A stretch of DNA of 64,000 nucleotides from an uncultured Tessaracoccus sp. (GTDB lineage Bacteria > Actinomycetota > Actinomycetes > Propionibacteriales > Propionibacteriaceae), in the NCBI RefSeq assembly GCF_943914565.1, contig NZ_CALUCN010000009.1, forward strand, positions 41,902 to 105,901, given 5' to 3'. Of this stretch, positions 1-7,570 are shown piece by piece (position 1 is the first letter of the stretch; every line of letters starts with the position of its first letter). Made by a program: the position numbers and the translations under genes. The notes beneath the pieces are model-generated. The model saw nothing but the letters and a program-made list of their open reading frames with translations, searched no databases and was not told the origin of the DNA.

Positions 1-225
1 GAGGTACTGCATCTCGCGGCGGTCCACGGTGGCCATGTCGACCTTCGTGTCGGCGGGGAACGTCTTGTCGACGGTCTTGCCGGACAGGACGGCCTTGAGC
101 TTCGATCGCACGACGGTGTTGCCCTTGCCCGGCTTGTGGTGCTGGAACCACTGCACCTGCCAGAGCTGGCCGTCGAGGTTGAGGACCATGCCGTTCTTCA
201 GATCGTTGGTGGATACGGAAACCAC
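1..225 (-). CDS. efp: Elongation factor P, N-terminal part (runs off the window)
   Basis: The 75 N-terminal codons of EF-P, the ribosome-binding factor that relieves stalling at consecutive prolines. The reverse strand reads VSTNDLKNGMVLNLDGQLWQ and later TVDRREMQYL, typical of the KOW-like domain I; the modifiable loop is in the HHKPGKGN segment. The remainder lies outside the window, so this is a window-edge truncation. The start is GTG at 225-223, chosen because AAAGG lies about 7 nt upstream and the family N-terminus begins just after it. In most actinobacteria efp follows the aroB/aroQ/pepQ genes; here the lactate genes and csbD lie between aroB and efp. Confidence 0.95.
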   Translation of the reverse strand, partial: MVSVSTNDLKNGMVLNLDGQLWQVQWFQHHKPGKGNTVVRSKLKAVLSGKTVDKTFPADTKVDMATVDRREMQYL

Positions 226-266
226 GTGTGTACCTTTCGTTCGCGGCCCGATGATGGCCACAGTGC

Positions 267-272
267 AGTCTA
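267..272 (-). promoter_or_regulatory. Putative -10 box (TAGACT) for efp
   Basis: TAGACT on the minus strand, about 40 bases before the efp GTG, matches the TAGNNT type seen before many genes in this window. Predicted transcription start is about 260, giving a leader of about 35 nt that contains the AAAGG ribosome-binding site. No clear -35 box is seen. Confidence 0.45.
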
Positions 273-415
273 GTGGGAAAGACGCAGAGCGTGGAACGCG
301 CGGGTCCCGGGCAGGTGACGGCGGCACGGGCTTCGCTCGGAGCCCCGTGGCGCGCAGTGGGCTTTGCTAGCGTGGACGGCGTCCCAGTCATCCACAGCAG
401 AAAGGGGTATCCCAC

Positions 416-616
416 ATGGGTTTCGACGACAAGCTCAAGGGCAAGGCCGAGGAGCTCAAGGGCCAGGCGAAGGAAGGGCTCGGTGACGCCACCGGCAACG
501 ACCAGATGCAGGCCGACGGCAAGCTCGACCAGGCCAAGGGCAAGCTGAAGGAGGGCGTCGAGAACATCAAGGACAAGGTGTCCGAGAAGTTCAACGACGC
601 CTCCGACAACAAGTGA
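416..616 (+). CDS. CsbD family stress-response protein
   Basis: A 66-residue, highly charged protein rich in Lys, Asp, Glu and Gly, with the repeated G-K-x-E-E-x-K-G-x pattern of the CsbD family (starts MGFDDKLKGKAEELKGQAKE). CsbD proteins are small, soluble, general-stress-induced proteins of unknown biochemical role; no signal peptide or membrane segment is present. AGAAAGGGG lies 8 nt before the ATG. A possible -10 (TAGCGT, 368-373) precedes it, but no regulator site was recognised. It is monocistronic and convergent with lutC, from which it is separated by a hairpin. The family call is firm, the function is not. Confidence 0.9.
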   Translation: MGFDDKLKGKAEELKGQAKEGLGDATGNDQMQADGKLDQAKGKLKEGVENIKDKVSEKFNDASDNK

Positions 617-645
617 TCGACTGAGCCGGTACCCCCGTCAGTCGA
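617..645. terminator. Hairpin between convergent csbD and lutC
   Basis: Inverted repeat TCGACTGA (617-624) and TCAGTCGA (638-645) with a 13-base loop. The right arm contains the lutC stop codon. It may end transcription from both sides. There is no U-tract on either side, as is common for actinobacterial hairpins. Confidence 0.5.
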
Positions 646-1288
646 CGAGGATCATCGTCAGCTGGCGGGGGCCGTGCACCCCCTCCACGCGCGAGAGCTC
701 GATGTCGCTCGTCGCGCTTCCTCCGGACAGCCACGTGATCGGCCGCCGTGCGTCGACGGCCTCCCGGAGCCGGGCGATCCCCTCCGGCACGTCACTCACC
801 ACCTGCTCGGCCCGCACCACACAGACGTGACGATCAGGCAGCAGCGTCAGCGCCCTCCGGCCCTGGTCCGGGCCGTGGTCGAGGGCAATCGTTCCCGAGT
901 CCGCCATCGCGACGGCGGCGCCGGTGACGACGGTGTCGATGCCGTTCAGCGTCGCGTGGTCGAGCGGCGGGTCGTCGCGGTGCACCGTCGCGTCGGTGCC
1001 CTCGATGGCCTCGACCCACGCGGGATCGAGCCCGTCGGGCACGACACACGAGCGGGTGCCGAGGTGGCGCAGCTCGTCTGCAATCGCGCGGGCCACCTCG
1101 TCGGGCCGCACGCGCAGCACGCGGGCCTTGTAGTCCTCGACCTTCTCGACCAGGTCGGCCAAGATGTCCTCGGTGCCGAGGGCAGCGCCGTAGGTCCACG
1201 TGGACGGCACGTCCTTCAGCGGTTCGCGCTCCTCCACGTCGGCCAGGGCCGTGCGGATCCTCGTGAGGATCGTCTCCTTCGCGCTCAT
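638..1288 (-). CDS. lutC: LutC/YkgG-type lactate utilisation protein (LUD domain)
   Basis: A 216-residue LUD-domain protein, third subunit of the LutABC L-lactate oxidation system, which converts lactate to pyruvate in the cytoplasm. The C-terminal half carries the family features: TVVTGAAVAMADSGTIALD, then GRRALTLLPDRHVCVV and a final PRQLTMILVD. The start is ATG at 1288-1286, which overlaps the lutB stop as ATGA; AAAGGGG lies just upstream. An in-frame ATG at 1312 lies inside lutB and has no such support. It is the last gene of the lldP-lutA-lutB-lutC run and ends in a hairpin. Usual family size is 190-240 residues, so it looks intact. Confidence 0.92.
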   Translation of the reverse strand: MSAKETILTRIRTALADVEEREPLKDVPSTWTYGAALGTEDILADLVEKVEDYKARVLRVRPDEVARAIADELRHLGTRSCVVPDGLDPAWVEAIEGTDATVHRDDPPLDHATLNGIDTVVTGAAVAMADSGTIALDHGPDQGRRALTLLPDRHVCVVRAEQVVSDVPEGIARLREAVDARRPITWLSGGSATSDIELSRVEGVHGPRQLTMILVD

Positions 1289-2772
1289 CGGTTGCCCCTT
1301 TCCTTCTTCCACCAGTCACGGAACGTCTGCTTCGGCAGCGGCGGCACGTCGCGCTCGGCCGTCCACCGGTTGGCGAGCGGCACCACCGGCAGCTTGCCGA
1401 TCCACCGCTTCCCGAACACCCGTCCGGCGAGCTTGGAACCCTGCTGCACGAGGCCCAGGTGCTTGCCGTCGTTCATCACCCAGCCAGCGCCCTTCATGAG
1501 CCCCTGCTCGATGCGCGGGCGCTGCTTGGTCTTGTACTCGGCCACCCGTCGGCGTTGGTCGACGAGGATGTCGGTGAACGGGATCCTGACCGGGCACACC
1601 TCGTTGCACGCGCCGCACAGCGACGACGCGAACGGCAGCGCCTGGTCCACCTTCGACGTGATGCCGCGCAGCTGCGGGTTGAGGATCGCGCCGATCGGGC
1701 CCGGGTACGGCGAGCCGTAGGCGTGGCCGCCGGCGCGCTCGTAGACCGGGCAGATGTTCAGGCACGCCGAGCAGCGAATGCAGCGCAACGCCGCGCGTCC
1801 CAGCTGGTCGGCCAGCACGTCGGTGCGGCCGTTGTCGAGCAGCACGACGTGGAGGTCCTGGGGGCCGTCCCCCTCGCGCACACCCGTCCACATCGACGTG
1901 TAGGGATTCATCCGCTCCCCCGTCGACGAACGCGGCAGCAGCTTGAGGAACACCTCGAGGTCCTCGAACGTCGGCAGGACCTTCTCGATGCCCACGACGC
2001 TCACGAGCGTCTCGGGCAGCGTGAGGCACATCCGGCCGTTGCCCTCCGACTCGACGATGACGAGCGTGCCGGTCTCCGCGACGATGAAGTTGCCGCCCGA
2101 GACAGCCATCTTCGCGCGCAGGAACTTCTCCCTGAGGTGCAGGCGCGCGGCGGCGGTGAGCTCGGTCGGTTCGTCGGACATGTTCGCCGGCGCCGGCCGG
2201 CCGTAGCGGGCCATCTCGCGTTCGAAGATCTCGCGGACCTCGGTGCGGTTGCGGTGGATCGCGGGCACGAGGATGTGCGACGGCAGGTCATGGCCCAGCT
2301 GCACGATGAGCTCGGCGAGGTCGGTCTCCCAGGCGGCGATGCCGCGGGCCTCGAGGTACTCGTTGAGGTCGGTCTCCTGGGTGGCCATCGACTTGATCTT
2401 CACCACCTCGTCGACGCCCTTGGCGACGGCGATGCTGCCGACGATCTCGTTGGCCTCCTGCGCGTCCCGGGCCCAGTGCACGGTGATGCCTGCGGCGGTC
2501 ATGGCCGCCTCGGCCTGCTCGAGGTAGGTGTCGAGGTGGCGTCCAACGCGGTCCTTGATTTCCTTCGCGGCGGTGCGGAGCTCCTCCCAGTTCGGCACCT
2601 CGGAGGCGCGCAGCGCGCGCTTGGCGCGGATCGTGTGCGTCGCGTGGTGCAGGTTCTTGCGCTGGACGGTCTTGCCCAGCTCGGTCTTCACGGCCTTCGG
2701 GAACGGCGGGATGCCGAGCCACGCGCCCTCGGGCGGGGCGGGCGTGCGACGGGCGGGGGTGGACGTGGTCAT
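1285..2772 (-). CDS. lutB: LutB iron-sulfur lactate oxidation subunit
   Basis: A 495-residue protein with an N-terminal LUD domain (about residues 60-300) and a C-terminal ferredoxin-type region. Cysteines at 331, 334, 337 and 341 (CIRCSACLNIC) and at 386, 389 and 393 (CGACNEVC) fit 4Fe-4S binding, as in LutB/YkgF, the electron-transfer subunit for lactate oxidation to pyruvate. The ATG at 2772 overlaps the lutA stop (ATGA) and is preceded by AAGGAGG, one of the strongest ribosome-binding sites in the window. It overlaps lutC by 4 bp, indicating coupled translation of all three subunits. No key residue appears lost. Confidence 0.94.
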   Translation of the reverse strand: MTTSTPARRTPAPPEGAWLGIPPFPKAVKTELGKTVQRKNLHHATHTIRAKRALRASEVPNWEELRTAAKEIKDRVGRHLDTYLEQAEAAMTAAGITVHWARDAQEANEIVGSIAVAKGVDEVVKIKSMATQETDLNEYLEARGIAAWETDLAELIVQLGHDLPSHILVPAIHRNRTEVREIFEREMARYGRPAPANMSDEPTELTAAARLHLREKFLRAKMAVSGGNFIVAETGTLVIVESEGNGRMCLTLPETLVSVVGIEKVLPTFEDLEVFLKLLPRSSTGERMNPYTSMWTGVREGDGPQDLHVVLLDNGRTDVLADQLGRAALRCIRCSACLNICPVYERAGGHAYGSPYPGPIGAILNPQLRGITSKVDQALPFASSLCGACNEVCPVRIPFTDILVDQRRRVAEYKTKQRPRIEQGLMKGAGWVMNDGKHLGLVQQGSKLAGRVFGKRWIGKLPVVPLANRWTAERDVPPLPKQTFRDWWKKERGNR

Positions 2773-3539
2773 CGCTGGTCCTCCTTCGTGCTTGCCAGGA
2801 TCTCGACGAGGTGGATCGTCTGCACCGGCTGCCCTTGGCGGTGCAGGATGCCACCGATGTTCATGAGGCACGCGTGGTCGCCGCCGGTGAGGTACTCGGC
2901 GCCGCTGTCGACGGCGTGGGCGGCCTTGTCCTGCGCCATCGCCACCGAGACGTCGCTGTTCTTCAGCGAGAACGTGCCGCCGAAGCCGCAGCACTCCGTC
3001 GCGCCGTCCAGGTCGACGAGCTCGATGCCGTCGACGGCGCGCAGCAGCTGCATCGGCCGGTCGCCCAGCTTGGTGATGCGCATGCCGTGGCACGACGGGT
3101 GGTAGGCCACCTTGTGCGGGAACCAGGCACCGACGTCGGTCACGCCCAGGACGTCGACCAGGAACTCGGAGATGTCGTAGGTGCGCGTCGCGACGTCGGC
3201 CGCCTCCCTGGCGAGCCCCTCGTCGCCGACGTGGCGCGCGATCATCTCGTGCTGGTGGCGGACGGACCCGACGCATGAACCCGACGGCGCCACGACGTAG
3301 CGATGCTCGCCGAACGTGCGCACGTAGTTGCGCACCGTGTTCTCGGTCTCCTTGAAATAGCCGGTGTTGGCCATGATCTGGCCGCAGCAGGTCTGCGAGC
3401 GCGGGTACTCGACGGTGCAACCGAGCCGCTCGAGGAGCTTGACGGTGGCGATCGGGACGGAGGGTTGCACGGTGTCGGCGATGCAGGTCGCGAACAGTGC
3501 GACCGTCACCCCGGCCCCGGGCAGTGCGGTGGTGGTCAT
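2769..3539 (-). CDS. lutA: LutA iron-sulfur lactate oxidation subunit (CCG domains)
   Basis: A 256-residue protein with two cysteine-rich CCG domains: CCG at residues 51-53 (PRSQTCCGQIM) and at 183-185 (ECCGFGGTF), plus Cys89 and Cys150 between them. This is the LutA/YkgE and GlpC/HdrB-like arrangement, which binds a cysteine-rich Fe-S cluster and passes electrons from lactate oxidation. The start at 3539 is chosen because AAAGGAG lies directly upstream and a longer reading would begin inside the end of lldP. lldP ends 11 bp before it, and lutB overlaps it by 4 bp, so all four genes probably share one transcript. Confidence 0.93.
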   Translation of the reverse strand: MTTTALPGAGVTVALFATCIADTVQPSVPIATVKLLERLGCTVEYPRSQTCCGQIMANTGYFKETENTVRNYVRTFGEHRYVVAPSGSCVGSVRHQHEMIARHVGDEGLAREAADVATRTYDISEFLVDVLGVTDVGAWFPHKVAYHPSCHGMRITKLGDRPMQLLRAVDGIELVDLDGATECCGFGGTFSLKNSDVSVAMAQDKAAHAVDSGAEYLTGGDHACLMNIGGILHRQGQPVQTIHLVEILASTKEDQR

Positions 3540-3550
3540 GGTGACTCCTT

Positions 3551-5242
3551 TCAGATGAGCCAGCTGAGGACGGGAGTGGACATGAGGAAGACGAGGACAC
3601 ACATCAGCACCAGCAGGATGATGCTCCAGCGGAAGACCTTGCGCAGGATCACCGACTCGGCGCCGGCCAGGCCGATCGCCGTCGCGGCAATCGTGAGCGA
3701 CTGCGGCGAGATCATCTTGCCGACGACGCCACCGGCCGCGTTGGAGCCGACGAGGAGCTGGCGCATGGCGAGCTCGCCCAGGTGGCTGCCGGGTCCGATC
3801 TGCTCACCGACGGTGGACTGCAGGCCGGAGAAGAGGATGTTCGCCGAGGTGTCGGAGCCGGTGACGTAGGTGCCGATCCAGCCGAGCACCGGCGCGAGGA
3901 GGGCGTAGAGGCTGCCCGCGGCGGCGATGAAGAAGCCGAGCGCCAGGGTCTGGCCGGAGTCGCCCATCACGTAGGCGAGCGCGACGACGAACCCGATCGT
4001 GACGGCGGACATCTTCATGCGCTTGACGTTCGTCCACAGCACCTGGAAGATCCGGACGAAGGACATGCGGTAGACGAGGCCGGTGGCGATCGCCACGAGC
4101 GCGAGCAAAATGCCGGGCGACGAGGCCCAGGGCAGCGTGTAGGTCTGGTGCGCGGCGGGCTGGCCGGCCACGTCGAGGAGATCGCCCAGCCACGGCCAGC
4201 TGAACGAGACGTCGAGGGACTTCAGCCACGCCTTGACCACGGGGATCGCGGCCACGGCGAACACGACGATCACCATGAGGTACGGCACGACGGCCATGAG
4301 GATGCGGCCACCGGTGAGCGGCGCCTGGTCGGCGTCGTCGTGCTTGGCCGGCGTCCAGTCGCGCTCGACCTCGGGGGCGAGCAGGCCGCCGATGCGCTGG
4401 TCGACCCCGGCGTCGCGGTGCGGCGTCCAGACGCGCAGGAACAGCAGCGTCGTCGCGACGCTCACGACCGCGGCGAACATCTCGGTGAGGTTGAACAGCT
4501 GGGTGGAGCTCACGATCCACTTCGTGGCGCCGAAGGAGACTCCGATCACGAGGCCGACGGGCCAGCACTGCGTGAGGCCCTTGCGACCGTCCATGACCAG
4601 CAGGATGAGGAACGGCACGACGAGGCTCAGCAGCGCGGTGATGCGTCCGCTGATCGGTGCGATCGTGAGGACGTCGAGCTTCGCCACCTGCGCGGCGACC
4701 ACGACCGGCAGGCCGACGGCGCCGAACGCGACCGGCACGGTGTTGGCGAGCAGCGCCACCATCGCCGCGCGGACCGGGGCGAACCCGACGGCGATGAGCA
4801 TCGCAGCCGTGATCGCGACGGGGGCGCCATAGCCGGCGAGGGCCTCGAGGAGGCCGCCGAAGCTGAACGCGATGATCAGGCCGACGACGCGGGGGTCGTC
4901 GGAGATCAGGAAGAAGGTGCGTCGCAGGTCCTCGAACCGGCCCGACGCCACGGTGACCTCGTACATCCAGATCGCCGTGAGCAGGATCCACACGATCGGG
5001 AACAGGCCGTAGAGGAAGCCGTGGGCGCTCGTCGACAGGCCGAGCAGGATCGGCATGCCGAACGCGGTCGCCGCGACGACGAGCGCCACACCCCACGAGA
5101 AGATCGCCGCGAGGTGCGCCTTCCAGCGCAACGCGCCGAGGGTGATGAGCATCGCCAGCACGGGCAGGGCGGCCAGCAGCGCTGAGAGCCACTGGGCACC
5201 CATCGGGTCGGTGGACGGGCTGAACGTCTCCAACAACGTCAT
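3551..5242 (-). CDS. lldP: L-lactate permease, LctP family
   Basis: A 563-residue, very hydrophobic protein with about 12-14 predicted membrane segments, matching the LctP/LldP family of proton-coupled lactate importers (usual length 500-600). Recognisable family stretches are the FGGLLEALAGYGAPVAITAA region near residues 120-140 and a C-terminal GSDTSANILFSGLQ segment. It supplies lactate to LutABC encoded just downstream. ATG 5242 is preceded by GGAG. Its 93-bp upstream gap holds a TAAAGT -10 and two GGTNNNACC sites that probably bind the GntR/FCD regulator encoded immediately upstream, so lactate-responsive control is likely. Confidence 0.93.
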   Translation of the reverse strand: MTLLETFSPSTDPMGAQWLSALLAALPVLAMLITLGALRWKAHLAAIFSWGVALVVAATAFGMPILLGLSTSAHGFLYGLFPIVWILLTAIWMYEVTVASGRFEDLRRTFFLISDDPRVVGLIIAFSFGGLLEALAGYGAPVAITAAMLIAVGFAPVRAAMVALLANTVPVAFGAVGLPVVVAAQVAKLDVLTIAPISGRITALLSLVVPFLILLVMDGRKGLTQCWPVGLVIGVSFGATKWIVSSTQLFNLTEMFAAVVSVATTLLFLRVWTPHRDAGVDQRIGGLLAPEVERDWTPAKHDDADQAPLTGGRILMAVVPYLMVIVVFAVAAIPVVKAWLKSLDVSFSWPWLGDLLDVAGQPAAHQTYTLPWASSPGILLALVAIATGLVYRMSFVRIFQVLWTNVKRMKMSAVTIGFVVALAYVMGDSGQTLALGFFIAAAGSLYALLAPVLGWIGTYVTGSDTSANILFSGLQSTVGEQIGPGSHLGELAMRQLLVGSNAAGGVVGKMISPQSLTIAATAIGLAGAESVILRKVFRWSIILLVLMCVLVFLMSTPVLSWLI

Positions 5243-5264
5243 CGGAACTCCATCGTTCGTCGGG

Positions 5265-5273
5265 GGTTCGACC
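5265..5273. promoter_or_regulatory. Candidate GntR/LldR operator, site 1 (GGTTCGACC)
   Basis: GGT-TCG-ACC is a small palindrome of the GGTNNNACC type bound by FadR/LldR-class GntR proteins. It sits in the lldP leader, 22 bp before the start codon. The second copy, in the opposite orientation, starts 27 bp further upstream of lldP. Confidence 0.5.
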
Positions 5274-5291
5274 GTGCCCGGTGCGCCAATA

Positions 5292-5300
5292 GGTCGAACC
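5292..5300. promoter_or_regulatory. Candidate GntR/LldR operator, site 2 (GGTCGAACC)
   Basis: Reverse complement of site 1. On the minus strand the flanks read TTGGTTCGACCTA, close to the TNGTNNNACNA consensus described for GntR FCD proteins. It lies just downstream of the predicted lldP transcription start (about 5311), a position suited to repression in the absence of lactate. Confidence 0.5.
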
Positions 5301-5317
5301 AATTACTGGACGACTCC

Positions 5318-5323
5318 ACTTTA
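5318..5323 (-). promoter_or_regulatory. Putative lldP -10 box (TAAAGT)
   Basis: TAAAGT on the minus strand between the GntR gene and lldP. Predicted start of transcription is about 5311, upstream of both GGTNNNACC sites. The expected -35 position falls at the end of the GntR gene and is weak (TCCTGT). Confidence 0.4.
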
Positions 5324-5335
5324 GCAGAGCGGGTC

Positions 5336-6037
5336 TCAGGACAGGAACAGCGCCCCCGCCGAACTGCGGATGTGGGCGTCGACGCGGTCCGCTGCGAGCG
5401 CGCCGTTGCCGGTGGCGATCGCCTCGTAGATCCCGCGGTGCTCCTCGCACAGCACCGAACGGAGGCGTTGCCAGTCCTCCATCCTGAGCGAGGCGCGGTG
5501 GATCGGGCTGCGCAGCGCCTCCCGGATCGCGAGCGTGAGGTCGGCGAGCAGCGGGTTGCCGGCCACGACCGCGATCTCCATGTGGAACGAGGTGTCGAGG
5601 TCGTTGTACTCCGTGAGCTCGTCGGTGCCGTCCATCTCGTCGATGAGCTCCTCGAGCCGCCCGAGGTCGGCCAGGGTGTGCTGACGGGCGGCGAGGGCAC
5701 ACGTGGCGCGCTCAAGTGCGACGCGCGTCTCGGAGAGGTCGTTCTCGGACTGCGACGCCGTCGCCAGGTGCAGCTGGAACATCCGGCTGAGCGCGCGTCC
5801 CTGCATCGCGATGATGCGGGTGCCGCGCCCCGGCCCCGGGCTCGACTCGAGCACGCCGTAGGCCTGCAGCCCGCGGATCGCCTCGCGCACCGCGCCTCGG
5901 CTCACGCCGAGCTCGGCGGAGAGCTCGCGCTCGCCGGGGAGCCGGTCCCCCACCTGCATCCTCCCGGAGAGGATCGCCTCCTGGATGTGGGACGACGCGA
6001 GCAGGTGCCCGCGCAGTTCACCGCGCGATGTCGTCAT
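5336..6037 (-). CDS. GntR family (FCD domain) regulator, probably of lactate genes
   Basis: A 233-residue FadR-subfamily regulator. Residues about 17-75 form the winged helix (GERELSAELGVSRGAVREAI), and residues about 95-230 the FCD effector domain with the full metal-binding set Asp148, His152, His200 and His222. FCD regulators such as LldR release DNA on binding lactate or a similar acid. ATG 6037 lies 20 bp inside the end of aroB, so the gene is coupled to the shikimate operon, while its product probably controls lldP-lutABC next door. Its target is inferred from position and the GGTNNNACC sites. A role in regulating another carboxylate remains possible. Confidence 0.88.
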   Translation of the reverse strand: MTTSRGELRGHLLASSHIQEAILSGRMQVGDRLPGERELSAELGVSRGAVREAIRGLQAYGVLESSPGPGRGTRIIAMQGRALSRMFQLHLATASQSENDLSETRVALERATCALAARQHTLADLGRLEELIDEMDGTDELTEYNDLDTSFHMEIAVVAGNPLLADLTLAIREALRSPIHRASLRMEDWQRLRSVLCEEHRGIYEAIATGNGALAADRVDAHIRSSAGALFLS

Positions 6038-7079
6038 AGCAGGCCTCCAGACAGGCCTCGTCGGGCCCCTCGATGATGCTCGGACGTCCCTCGGCCCGCA
6101 GCCCGACGAGCCGCAGCGTCGCGCCGCGGGCCTTCTTGTCGAGGGCCATCCAGGGTCGAAGCTCATCGTAGGGCGCGTCGACGTGGACCGGGAGGCCGAG
6201 TCCGGTGAGCAGCGCGTCGGTGCGGTCCACAACGGCCGCGTCGAGCCCCAGCAGCTGCTGCGAGACGCGGGCGACCCACGCCATGCCGACCGCGATCGCC
6301 TCGCCGTGGCGCCACGTGTACCCGGACCACGCCTCGATGGCGTGGCCGAGGGTGTGCCCGTAGTTGAGCGTCTCGCGGCCGACCCGGTCCCCCGTCGACG
6401 TGCGCTCGCGGAGGTCGCGTGCGACGACGCCGGCCTTCACCTGTACCGCGCGACGCACGGCCTCGGCGAACGTCGGCGAGGTGGTGTCGAGCACGTCCGG
6501 ACGGGCGACGAGGTCCAGGATGGCCGTGTCCGCGATGAAGCCGCACTTCACCACCTCGGCGAGTCCCGCTCGGACCTCCGCCTCGGGCAGCGAGTCGAGC
6601 AGCGTGAAGTCGCAGAGCACCGCGCGCGGCTCGTGGAACGCGCCGACCAGGTTCTTCCCCGCGGGCAGGTTGATGCCGGTCTTGCCGCCGACCGCGGCGT
6701 CGACCATCGCGAGCACGGTGGTGGGCACGGTGACGAGGTCGACGCCACGCAGCCACGTCGCCGCGACGAACCCGGCGAGGTCGGTGGTGCTGCCCCCACC
6801 GATGCCGACGACGGCGGCGTTTCGGGTGAAGCCGGCACCGGCGAGGAGCCGCCAGCAGGCGTCCACCACGGCGGGCGTCTTGGCCGCCTCCGCGTCGGGC
6901 ACGGGAATGCGGAGCGTGGACTGGCTGATCAGCGCCTCGACGCGGTCGGCAAGGTGCGGCAGCGCTTCCGGGTACACGATCGCGACGCTGCTCGCGCCGT
7001 CGATCGCACCCGGCAGCTCGGTGAGGACGCCGGGGCCCAGGTGCACGTCGTAGGGGTGCTCGGTGTGGACACGGATCAC
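6018..7079 (-). CDS. aroB: 3-dehydroquinate synthase
   Basis: A 353-residue enzyme for the second shikimate-pathway step, converting DAHP to 3-dehydroquinate with NAD and a divalent metal. The NAD-binding GGGSTTDLAGFVAATWLRG stretch lies near residues 95-115, followed by the conserved GGKTGINLPAGKNLVG substrate segment and the NYGHTLGHAIE metal-ligand region. The start is GTG 7079, overlapping the aroK stop as GTGA. The 3' end overlaps the GntR gene by 20 bp. It is the last biosynthetic gene of the aroE-C-K-B run; the aroQ and pepQ genes often found next are absent and the lactate cassette follows. Confidence 0.96.
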   Translation of the reverse strand: MIRVHTEHPYDVHLGPGVLTELPGAIDGASSVAIVYPEALPHLADRVEALISQSTLRIPVPDAEAAKTPAVVDACWRLLAGAGFTRNAAVVGIGGGSTTDLAGFVAATWLRGVDLVTVPTTVLAMVDAAVGGKTGINLPAGKNLVGAFHEPRAVLCDFTLLDSLPEAEVRAGLAEVVKCGFIADTAILDLVARPDVLDTTSPTFAEAVRRAVQVKAGVVARDLRERTSTGDRVGRETLNYGHTLGHAIEAWSGYTWRHGEAIAVGMAWVARVSQQLLGLDAAVVDRTDALLTGLGLPVHVDAPYDELRPWMALDKKARGATLRLVGLRAEGRPSIIEGPDEACLEACYDDIAR

Positions 7080-7570
7080 GGTTGGCGCTCCTCGGCGAGT
7101 TCGTCGGCGACCTCGATGCTGCCACGGCCGTCGGTCTCGACGACCTGGGTGGCCACCTGCTCGTAGTAGGGCGTGCGCTCGGCGAGGAGCGCGATGAGGC
7201 GGGCGCGGGTGTTGCCGAGCAGCAGCGGACGCGCGGTGTTCATGCCCACCCTGCGCGACGCCTGGCCCGCAGAGACCTTCAACCAGATGACGTCGTGGCC
7301 TGCGAGTGCTTCGCGGATGCGCGGGTTCATCACCGCTCCCCCGCCGAGCGAGACGACGTCGGCGACGTCCAGCAGCTCGAGGGTCGCCTCCTCCTCCGCG
7401 GCGCGGAAGTAGGGCTCGCCCTCGTCGGCGAAGATGTCGCGGATGGGCTTGCCGAGCACCTCCTCGATGCGCTGGTCGACGTCGACGAACGTGCGGCCGA
7501 GCTTCCTGGCCATCCGCTTGCCGACCGAGGTCTTGCCCGCTCCGGGGGCACCGACGAGCACGATGCTCAT
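7076..7570 (-). CDS. aroK: Shikimate kinase
   Basis: A 164-residue P-loop kinase phosphorylating shikimate with ATP. Walker A is GAPGAGKTSVGK at residues 7-18. Asp32 lies in FVDVDQRIE, and the substrate-binding GGGAV is near residues 76-80. The lid contains RPLL (about 114-117). Length is typical for a single-domain AroK. ATG 7570 overlaps the aroC stop (ATGA), and its own stop overlaps the GTG of aroB, so aroC-aroK-aroB are translationally coupled. Confidence 0.95.
   Translation of the reverse strand: MSIVLVGAPGAGKTSVGKRMARKLGRTFVDVDQRIEEVLGKPIRDIFADEGEPYFRAAEEEATLELLDVADVVSLGGGAVMNPRIREALAGHDVIWLKVSAGQASRRVGMNTARPLLLGNTRARLIALLAERTPYYEQVATQVVETDGRGSIEVADELAEERQP

Noticed and set aside
1285..3600. 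Apparent 771-residue protein joining lutB with upstream sequence
   Set aside because: The upstream part is just an open third frame across lutA; the true lutB start with AAGGAGG is at 2772.
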